Positions 29,738 to 35,895 of a stretch of DNA of 64,000 nucleotides are shown one piece after another; positions within the stretch are counted from its first letter, which is position 1; each line of letters begins with the position of its first letter. Origin of the DNA: Aeromicrobium senzhongii (GTDB lineage: Bacteria > Actinomycetota > Actinomycetes > Propionibacteriales > Nocardioidaceae); contig NZ_CP060587.1 of the NCBI RefSeq assembly GCF_014334735.1, forward strand, positions 1 through 64,000, in the 5' to 3' direction. A program made the translations under genes and the position numbers. Under the pieces are notes generated by a model. That model searched no databases. It was not told where the DNA came from and saw only the letters and a program-made list of their open reading frames with translations.

Positions 29738-30286
29738 GTGTCGTCGCACCACCCCCAGAACCCTCCGATGACGCACGAGTACACCGACGACGAGCGCGCC
29801 TTGCTGCGTGCGGTACGCCACCTCGTGCGGGCCGACCGTGACATGCGGGCGCGGCTGAGCGCCGCCATGCACGTCAATCCGACCGACCTGCGGTCGATCA
29901 GGCACGTCATGCGCGCCGTGGAGCCGGACACTCCGGACACTCCGGACACTCCGGACGCGCCCCGGGCGTCGCCCGGTGGCGTGACGCCGCGGAAGCTGGC
30001 CGATCACCTCGGCATCTCCACCGCGGCCGTCACGACCCTGGTCGACCGGCTCGTGGCCTCGGGTCATCTGACGCGGGCCCCGCACCCGACGGACCGGCGG
30101 TCGGTGATCCTCCTGCCGACCGACCTGGCCCGCAGCCAGATGGACGCCCACCTGGCCGACATGCACGACCGGATGAAGAAGATCGCCGCCGCCGTGCCCG
30201 AGAGCGCGCGGCCCGCGTTGATCGAGTTCCTCGAGGCGCTGACCCGCGAGATGGAGCGGGACCGGCTCGACGTCACCCGGCCGTGA
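29738..30286 (+). CDS. MarR-family regulator, likely CrtR-type
   Basis: A 182-aa winged-helix regulator divergent from the carotenoid operon. DNA-binding core: LADHLGISTAAVTTLVDRLVA followed by the wing RAPHPTDRRSVILLP; dimerisation helices lie at both ends. Between helix 2 and the reading head is a short Asp-Thr-Pro repeat insert. TAGTCT at 29726-29731 places the expected transcription start on the GTG at 29738, so it is probably leaderless; GTG 29732 and ATG 29768 are alternatives. By position it is the likely repressor of the crt operon and of itself. Confidence 0.85.
   Translation: MSSHHPQNPPMTHEYTDDERALLRAVRHLVRADRDMRARLSAAMHVNPTDLRSIRHVMRAVEPDTPDTPDTPDAPRASPGGVTPRKLADHLGISTAAVTTLVDRLVASGHLTRAPHPTDRRSVILLPTDLARSQMDAHLADMHDRMKKIAAAVPESARPALIEFLEALTREMERDRLDVTRP
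29924..29956 (+). repeat. 9-base tandem repeat inside the MarR gene
   Basis: The unit CCGGACACT occurs three times plus a partial fourth copy, encoding Pro-Asp-Thr repeats in a surface loop. Copy number could change by slippage without frameshift, because the unit is a multiple of three. Confidence 0.85.
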
Positions 30287-30296
30287 CCCTCGCGGC

Positions 30297-31217
30297 TCAG
30301 ACGTGGGGCAGGATCTCCTCGGCCACGAGCCGCAGGTGGTCCAGGTCGGACAGGTCCAGCACCTGCAGGTAGATCCGCTCGGTCCCGGCGTCGGCGAACT
30401 GCCCGATCCGCTCGAGGATCTCGGCCGGGGTCCCGGCCAGGCCGTTCTCGCGCAGCTCATCGACCTCACGGCCGATGGCGGCGGCCCGGCGCGCGATCTG
30501 CGCCTCGTCCGCGCCGGCGCACAGCACGAGCGCGTTGGAGTACACGAGCGAGTCGGGATCGCGCTCGGCCGTCTCGCACGCCGAGCGCACCCGCTCGAAC
30601 AGGGTGCGGGTCTCGTCGACCGAGACGAACGGGACGTTGAACTCGTCGGCGAACCGCGCCGCCAGGGCGGGCGTGCGGCGCTTGCCCTTGCCGCCGATGA
30701 TCACCGGCACGCGGTCCTGGACCGGCTTGGGCAGGGCCGGCGAGTCCTGCACCTGGAAGTGCGTTCCCTCGAACGAGAACGCACCCGAGGTGTCGGCCCA
30801 CAGGCCCGTGATGATCTCGAGCTGCTCCTCGAGACGGTCGAAGCGCTCGGGCGTGGCGGGGAACGGGATCCCGTACGCCCGGTGCTCGTCGTCGAACCAG
30901 CCCGCACCGAGCCCCAACTCGACGCGTCCACCGCTCATCTGGTCGACGCCGGCCACGCTGACCGCCAGCGGCCCGGGCAGGCGGAACGTCGAGCTGGTGA
31001 CGAGCGTCCCGAGCCGGATCGTCGAGGTCTCGCGGGCCAGACCGGCCAGCGTGATCCAGGCGTCGGTCGGACCGGGCAGCCCGTCACCACCCATGGCGAG
31101 GTAGTGGTCGGAGCGGAAGAAGGCGTCGAAGCCGAGCCGCTCACTCTCCTGCGCCACGGCGAGCAGGTCGTCGTAGGACGCGCCCTGTTGGGGCTCGGTG
31201 AAGATCCGCAGGTGCAT
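30297..31217 (-). CDS. LLM-class F420-dependent oxidoreductase
   Basis: Luciferase-like TIM-barrel enzyme, 306 aa, probably using coenzyme F420 as in many actinobacteria. It opens MHLRIFTEPQQGASYDDLL and shows RLGTLVTSSTFRLPG, a typical strand-4 region with the nonprolyl cis peptide area, MSGGRVELGLGAGWF and PVIIGGKGKRRTPALAARFADE. The substrate is unknown. The ATG overlaps the stop of the YtxH-like gene, so the two are co-translated. Its 3' end is 10 bases from the convergent MarR gene. Confidence 0.85.
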   Translation of the reverse strand: MHLRIFTEPQQGASYDDLLAVAQESERLGFDAFFRSDHYLAMGGDGLPGPTDAWITLAGLARETSTIRLGTLVTSSTFRLPGPLAVSVAGVDQMSGGRVELGLGAGWFDDEHRAYGIPFPATPERFDRLEEQLEIITGLWADTSGAFSFEGTHFQVQDSPALPKPVQDRVPVIIGGKGKRRTPALAARFADEFNVPFVSVDETRTLFERVRSACETAERDPDSLVYSNALVLCAGADEAQIARRAAAIGREVDELRENGLAGTPAEILERIGQFADAGTERIYLQVLDLSDLDHLRLVAEEILPHV

Positions 31218-31693
31218 CAGGGGCGAGAACCGTCGACGGTGTCGTCGGCGCCCAACGGGTACGGCTGCGAGGCGAGGTCGTCCGAGCCCGCCTCGTCGAT
31301 GTCGAAGGCGGCGGCGGCGTCGGCCTCGGCGGCGTCGGCGCGCAGGCCTTCGCTGCTGGTGCTGTACGCGGGAGCGGCCGCATCGGCATCGGCCGCGGCG
31401 GCCGACTGGCTGGACGAGGTCGAGGACGCGTCGTCCTTCGAGAAGTCGGCGGCGGTCTTGACCTTCTCGGTCACGGTGCTGGTGACGTCCTTGGCGGTCT
31501 CGGCGGCGCGGTGGCCCACGTCGCTGGCGGTGGTCTTCGCCGTGTCCTGCGCCTTCTGGGCGGTCGCCTGGACCGGTTCGGTGTTCCAGACCTTCTCGGC
31601 CTGCTGCTTGATCTGTTCGTAGCGGCCGCGGCCGGCACGGGTTCCGAGGACGTATCCGACGCCGACAGCGGTCAACAGCGCGAGCTTCTTCAC
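31217..31693 (-). CDS. YtxH-like membrane-anchored protein
   Basis: A 158-aa protein with an N-terminal membrane segment (MKKLALLTAVGVGYVLG) and the actinobacterial motif GTRAGRGRYEQIKQQAEKVW, then an amphipathic Ala/Thr/Lys-rich helix region and an acidic Ser/Ala-rich tail. The layout resembles YtxH-domain proteins linked to general stress in Bacillus; here the role is unknown. An AAGGAG-type ribosome binding site precedes the ATG. It overlaps the oxidoreductase gene by the last base of its stop. Confidence 0.75.
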   Translation of the reverse strand: MKKLALLTAVGVGYVLGTRAGRGRYEQIKQQAEKVWNTEPVQATAQKAQDTAKTTASDVGHRAAETAKDVTSTVTEKVKTAADFSKDDASSTSSSQSAAAADADAAAPAYSTSSEGLRADAAEADAAAAFDIDEAGSDDLASQPYPLGADDTVDGSRP

Positions 31694-31753
31694 GGGGGCA
31701 CTCCTTGGATCGAGGTGGGTTCGCCCCCATTGTTGCCCGATTCGGCGGGAACC

Positions 31754-32608
31754 TCATGTGGAGCGCTCGGGGGGCGACATCGCCCAGCCGATCGCGCGGG
31801 TGACCACGGTGCCGCCCGCCCGGACGGCGGTCGCCTCCGTGATCGGCAGCCATGGCAGGCGCAACGGGACGCGTGCCCACCGCGGCAACAGGCCCACGGC
31901 AGCGGCGGCGAGCAGGCCGTACGGCGGACGGATCGCCCACGGAACTGGCGGGCGCAACAGCATGAAGCGGGCCGCCTCGCGGGCGGCGGGCGTGCTGTGG
32001 AGCTCGGGACGGTACGCGCGCAGGGCCTCCTCGAGTGCGGCGACGTCCTCGGGCAGATCGGTGGCACCCAGCAGTCGAGCGGTCACCGCGGACTGGGCCA
32101 CGTAGCGATCACGCTCGGTGGCCGAGAGGCGGCGGGACCCGTACCGGTCGTGGGCCCGCAGGAAGGAGTCGGCCTCGGCCACGTGCACCCATCGCAGCAG
32201 GTGCGGGTCGGACGCGGCGTACGGACGACCGTCGTCGGCGGTCCCCCGGACCCGTTCGTGAATCCGTCGGACCGCGCCGATCGAGCGGTCGGCGTGCTCG
32301 ATGGTGCCGAACGTCGTCTCGGCGAGGAAGCCGCTGGTCCGCTGCAGGCGTCCCCACGGGTCGCCGCGGAAGCCCGAGTGCTGGTCCACGCCGGCCATCG
32401 CCAGCGGGTGCAGGGACTGCAACAGCAGCGCGCGGATGCCGCCGACGAACATCGAGGCGTCGCTGTGCACCCGCCAGATGGGGTCGTCCGGGGTGAACCG
32501 CCTCGGGCCCTCGGTGGCGTGGATGCGCTCGCGGCGACGTGGGCCCTCAGGCCCCGCGACTCGGGCGAAGATCACCGATCCGGCGTGCTCACGGACCCTC
32601 TCGATCAT
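31754..32608 (-). CDS. Oxygenase MpaB-family protein (DUF2236)
   Basis: A 284-aa protein of the DUF2236 family, which includes the fungal MpaB oxygenase and is related to latex-clearing heme oxygenases. Visible family segments are RVHSDASMFVGGIRALLLQSLHPLAMAGV, here given in parts, with the conserved HPLAMAGV His; the DWGRLQRTSGFL-like PWGRLQRTSGFL; and the HLLRWVHVAEADSFL stretch with further His residues likely to hold heme. No signal peptide is seen, so it is probably cytoplasmic. Substrate unknown. Single gene on the minus strand. Confidence 0.8.
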   Translation of the reverse strand: MIERVREHAGSVIFARVAGPEGPRRRERIHATEGPRRFTPDDPIWRVHSDASMFVGGIRALLLQSLHPLAMAGVDQHSGFRGDPWGRLQRTSGFLAETTFGTIEHADRSIGAVRRIHERVRGTADDGRPYAASDPHLLRWVHVAEADSFLRAHDRYGSRRLSATERDRYVAQSAVTARLLGATDLPEDVAALEEALRAYRPELHSTPAAREAARFMLLRPPVPWAIRPPYGLLAAAAVGLLPRWARVPLRLPWLPITEATAVRAGGTVVTRAIGWAMSPPERST

Positions 32609-32619
32609 GGAACCAACGT

Positions 32620-32685
32620 AGTCCCGGCGGCACAGTGCCGCCGGGACTGCGGGAGATGGGGCCTCCGAGGGGGGAATGAGGCCCC
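32620..32685 (-). terminator. Two stem-loops after the universal stress gene
   Basis: Hairpin 1: AGTCCCGGCGGCAC (32620-32633) pairs perfectly with GTGCCGCCGGGACT (32635-32648). Hairpin 2: GGGGCCTC (32658-32665) pairs with GAGGCCCC (32678-32685). They lie downstream of the leftward stress gene and upstream of the MpaB-like gene, so they probably end the former transcript. Confidence 0.7.
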
Positions 32686-32758
32686 GTGCGAGGGCCGACG
32701 CCGGGGGGACGCGTCGACCACAACGGTGGAGCGGCCGGGACCTGGGTCCCGGCGCGCC

Positions 32759-33244
32759 TCAGTGGTCGACCAGCTCGTCGGCCGACTCCACGTCCAGCAC
32801 GTCGCCCGTCGAGACGGTCGGCACCGCCACGACCACGCACTGGGCGTGCGTCAGGCAGTAGTGGCTGACCGAACCGAACAGGACCCGGCTGATACCGGTG
32901 TGGACGCGAGTCCCCACCACCAGCATGTCGGCCGCGCGGGAGGCCTCGACGAGGGTCGGGCCGGGGGCGCCCTGGACCACGTCGATGCGGCGGGGACGAC
33001 CGCTCGGATCCTGGGCGCCGATGGTCTCGGTCACCCAGCGGGCGGCGTTCGAACGGGCGTCGGACTCGTAGGCCATCCACGGCACTTCTGCACCGGCCAT
33101 GGCGACCGCGGCGTCGATCTGCCAGACGTGAACGATCTTCAGTTCGGCGTCACGCAACTCCGCCTCACGGGCTGCCCACTTCAGGGCGGAGGCTCCGGCG
33201 GGGGTCTCGTCGACGCCGACGACGATGGTGTTGTTGCTGCTCAT
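32759..33244 (-). CDS. Universal stress protein (UspA family)
   Basis: A 161-aa single-domain Usp. It starts with the conserved strand TIVVGVDETPAGASALKWAA and contains the ATP-binding-type loop ADMLVVGTRVHTGISRVLFGSVSHYCL, cited in pieces: GTRVHTG and GSVSHY. The Gly-rich G-x2-G pattern is only partly met, so ATP binding is uncertain. AAAGGAA precedes the ATG at 33244. It is divergent from a DosS-like kinase; Usp proteins are prominent members of the DosR regulon in mycobacteria, so hypoxia or redox control is a reasonable inference. Confidence 0.9.
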   Translation of the reverse strand: MSSNNTIVVGVDETPAGASALKWAAREAELRDAELKIVHVWQIDAAVAMAGAEVPWMAYESDARSNAARWVTETIGAQDPSGRPRRIDVVQGAPGPTLVEASRAADMLVVGTRVHTGISRVLFGSVSHYCLTHAQCVVVAVPTVSTGDVLDVESADELVDH

Positions 33245-33320
33245 CGAATCGTTCCTTTCGTACCTGTCCATTGTGCGTCGGCAGGTGAGGAGTCGGCAGG
33301 GTCGAATGTCACGAGTTGCT

Positions 33321-33334
33321 GGGACCTTGGGCCC
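33321..33334. promoter_or_regulatory. DosR-box-like palindrome
   Basis: GGGACCTTGGGCCC matches 11 of 14 positions of the mycobacterial DosR core GGGACTWWAGTCCC. It lies between the divergent stress-protein gene and the sensor kinase, 24 bases before the kinase GTG, so it partly occupies the -35 region of the kinase promoter (-10 TACGGT at 33346-33351). Confidence 0.45.
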
Positions 33335-33357
33335 GACCGGGTCGGTACGGTGGGCGC

Positions 33358-34515
33358 GTGGACGAACTGGACCGGATTCGGTGGGAGAACATCGTCGATG
33401 CCGCGGTCGCGGTGACGTCGGACCTGGACCTCGACAGCCTGTTGCGGCGCATCATCGACCAGGCCCGTGAGCTGACCGGTGCGCGGTATGCCGCCCTGGG
33501 CGTGCTGGGCCGCGACTCCGACGACGAGCTGGTCGAGTTCCTGGTCGAGGGCATCGATCCCGACACCGCGGAGTCGATCGGCCGGCTGCCCCGCGGCCAC
33601 GGGGTGCTGGGGGTCGTCCTGCGTGACGGGTGTCCGCTGCGTCTCGAGGACGTCGCCTCGCACCCGGACTCGGTGGGATTCCCCCCGAACCATCCTCCGA
33701 TGGGCGCGTTCCTCGGTGTCCCGGTCCGGGTCAACGGCGTGGTCTTCGGCGACCTGTACCTCACCGAGAAGACCGGTGGTTTCACCGCCGACGACGAGCG
33801 TCTGGTCACCGGCCTGGCCGCCGTGGCCGGCACGGCGATCAGCAACGCCCGGCTCTTCGACGAGCTCGCCAGCACCCGCGCCGAGCTGACGCGCCTGGCC
33901 GTCATCGAGGACCGCAACCGGATCGCCCGCGACCTGCATGACCTCGTGATCGGTCGGTTGTTCGCGGCCGGGTTGGCGGTCGACCGGGTCGCGCGCCACG
34001 TGCCCGAGCCCTGGGCCGAACGCGCCTCCCAAGCGGTCGATGACGTCGACCGGGCCATCGCCGACCTGCGCGGGGCGATCTTCGCCCTCGGTTCCGATCC
34101 GGCCACCGACGGCGCGCGTCTGGTCCGCATGCTGAAGGCCACGGCGGCGCCTCTGGGGTTCGCCCCGACGATCGAGGTCCAAGGTGACCTGGCGGTGTTG
34201 GACATCGGTCTGCGCAGCGACGTGCACGCGGTCATGAACGAGGCCCTCGCCAACGTGATCCGCCACGCGCACGCCTCGAAGGTGGACCTGTGCCTGGACG
34301 TCGAGCCGGACCGTGTCGTCGCGAGCGTGACCGACGACGGGATCGGCATGGGTGACCACGTGCCGGCCAGCGGCCTGGCGAATCTGCAGGAGCGCGCCCG
34401 TCGCGCGGGTGGCACGCTGACGATCGAGCCGGGTCCGGAAGGGGTCGGCACCCGCCTGGTCTGGAGCGTTCCGGTCGGGAACGGAGTTCAAACCGGAGCG
34501 GCTTCCGTAGGCTGA
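33358..34515 (+). CDS. GAF-domain sensor histidine kinase (DosS/DevS-like)
   Basis: A 385-aa cytoplasmic sensor. Residues about 20-170 form one GAF domain (LRRIIDQARELTGARYAALG ... FLGVPVRVNGVVFGDLYLTEK). Next comes the HisKA_3 dimerisation helix with phospho-acceptor His194 in RNRIARDLHDLVIG, then an HATPase domain with NEALANVIRHAHAS and DDGIGMGD. DosS of Mycobacterium has two GAF domains, the first binding heme; here only one is seen, so gas sensing is possible but not shown. TACGGT six bases before the GTG suggests a leaderless mRNA. The response regulator follows six bases later. Confidence 0.9.
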   Translation: MDELDRIRWENIVDAAVAVTSDLDLDSLLRRIIDQARELTGARYAALGVLGRDSDDELVEFLVEGIDPDTAESIGRLPRGHGVLGVVLRDGCPLRLEDVASHPDSVGFPPNHPPMGAFLGVPVRVNGVVFGDLYLTEKTGGFTADDERLVTGLAAVAGTAISNARLFDELASTRAELTRLAVIEDRNRIARDLHDLVIGRLFAAGLAVDRVARHVPEPWAERASQAVDDVDRAIADLRGAIFALGSDPATDGARLVRMLKATAAPLGFAPTIEVQGDLAVLDIGLRSDVHAVMNEALANVIRHAHASKVDLCLDVEPDRVVASVTDDGIGMGDHVPASGLANLQERARRAGGTLTIEPGPEGVGTRLVWSVPVGNGVQTGAASVG

Positions 34516-34520
34516 CCCCC

Positions 34521-35153
34521 GTGACCGAAGCGACTGATCTGATCCGCGTCTTCCTGCTCGACGATCACGAGGTGGTCCGCCGCGGGGTCGGCGACCTGCT
34601 CGAGGACTCCGGGACCATCACCGTCGTGGGCCAGGCCGGCACGGTCGCCGAGGCGGCCGAGGCCATCGAGCGGCTCCAGCCGGACGTGGCCGTGCTCGAC
34701 GCACGGCTGCCCGACGGCTCGGGCATCGAGCTGTGCCGGCGGGTTCGCCTGTCCGCCGAGAACACCGCCGTGCTCATCCTCACGTCCTACGAGGACGACG
34801 AGGCCCTGTTCGACGCCATCATGTCCGGCGCCTCGGGGTTCCTGCTCAAGCAGGTGCGCGGCAACGACCTGGTCGACGCCGTCCAGCGCGTCGCCGCGGG
34901 CCAGTCCCTGCTCGACCCGGCCGTGACCCGCTCGGTCCTCGAGCGGCTGCGCCACCAGGCCGCCCCCGATCCCCTCGCCGACCTCACCGCCCAGGAGCGC
35001 AAGGTCTTCGACCAACTGCGCCTGGGTCACTCGAACCGCGAGATCGCCGCGCATCTGTTCCTGTCCGAGAAGACCGTCAAGAACTACGTGTCGACGGTGC
35101 TCGCGAAGCTCGGGCTGGAGCGGCGCGGCCAGGTCGCCGCCTGGAAGGATTGA
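34521..35153 (+). CDS. NarL/LuxR-type response regulator (DosR/DevR-like)
   Basis: A 210-aa transcription factor: receiver domain (residues 8-120) with the acidic pair in LLDDHEVVRR, phospho-acceptor Asp60 in AVLDARLPDG and the Lys of FLLKQVRG. A LuxR-type helix-turn-helix follows (LTAQERKVFDQLRLGHSNRE, then EKTVKNYVSTVLAKLGLERR). It is paired with the upstream GAF kinase. TAGGCT lies seven bases before the GTG, so it also has its own leaderless promoter candidate. Similarity to DosR and the adjacent Usp gene suggest a dormancy/redox regulon. Confidence 0.92.
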   Translation: MTEATDLIRVFLLDDHEVVRRGVGDLLEDSGTITVVGQAGTVAEAAEAIERLQPDVAVLDARLPDGSGIELCRRVRLSAENTAVLILTSYEDDEALFDAIMSGASGFLLKQVRGNDLVDAVQRVAAGQSLLDPAVTRSVLERLRHQAAPDPLADLTAQERKVFDQLRLGHSNREIAAHLFLSEKTVKNYVSTVLAKLGLERRGQVAAWKD

Positions 35154-35310
35154 CAACTGCCTGGCCGAGATACGGCCGCGAGCGGTCACGACTTGCACAC
35201 CCCCTTGCCGCGGACCAAGTCGCCACCCCGGTCCTGGACCACTGCCTTCATCCGCCCACGCTGTGGATCGTCGGTACCAGCGGCGGTCGCCCGCATGGTA
35301 GGAGTGGTTG

Positions 35311-35754
35311 ATGACCGACGACGTCATCCTCGGTATCGCGATCGACTGCACCGACCCCCGACTGCTGGCGCGCTTCTGGATGACGGCGCTGCCCTACGTC
35401 GAGGCGTCGCCCCCGGCCGGGTGGGCGTCCTGGGAGGACTTCCTCACCGCATGGGATGTACCCGAGTCCGAGTGGAACGACGGTGCCGCCATCGAGCCCG
35501 AGAACGGCTCCGGACCCACGATCAGCTTCCTGAAGGTGCCCGAGCCCAAGCAGACGAAGAACCGCGTCCACCTTGATGTGAAGGTCTCCGGCGGGCGCCA
35601 CGTGGATCCGCAGACGCGCGAGAGCCGCATCCGTGCCAAGCAGGCTGAACTGCTCGCCGCCGGAGCCGTGAACCTCACCGAGCACCGGGCCGGCGACCAC
35701 CTCGACCATTTCGTGATGGCCGATCCCGAGGGCAACGAGTTCTGCATCGCCTGA
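35311..35754 (+). CDS. VOC-family (glyoxalase-like) protein
   Basis: A 147-aa protein of the vicinal-oxygen-chelate superfamily, glyoxalase-like subgroup: ILGIAIDCTDPRLLARFWMTAL at the start (first beta-alpha unit), NRVHLDVKVSG in the middle and VMADPEGNEFCIA at the end, with Glu and His as likely metal ligands. GGAGTGG precedes the ATG at 35311. The 35154-35310 spacer shows no gene. These proteins range from glyoxalases to dioxygenases and antibiotic-binding proteins; no substrate can be named. Confidence 0.82.
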   Translation: MTDDVILGIAIDCTDPRLLARFWMTALPYVEASPPAGWASWEDFLTAWDVPESEWNDGAAIEPENGSGPTISFLKVPEPKQTKNRVHLDVKVSGGRHVDPQTRESRIRAKQAELLAAGAVNLTEHRAGDHLDHFVMADPEGNEFCIA

Positions 35755-35766
35755 CGGACGCGCCGG

Positions 35767-35895
35767 TCAGGCCAACGGTCCGCCCTGCCTGACCGCGAAC
35801 GCCGCGAACCGCTCGCGCATGATCCCGTGGGTGGCCGCGTCCGGACGAAGGGCGTCGGCCAGGGGCGGTCTGGGTGTCGATCGCCGGGAACTCGA
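35767..35895 (-). pseudogene. Possible gene remnant after the peptide ABC operon
   Basis: An open minus-strand frame runs from just past the ABC fusion gene stop to a TGA at 35767-35769 and would read ...LADALRPDAATHGIMRERFA..., looking like the tail of a protein. It has no plausible start and only about 42 codons. It may be the decayed 3' end of a former operon gene, or chance coding in GC-rich DNA. Confidence 0.3.
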
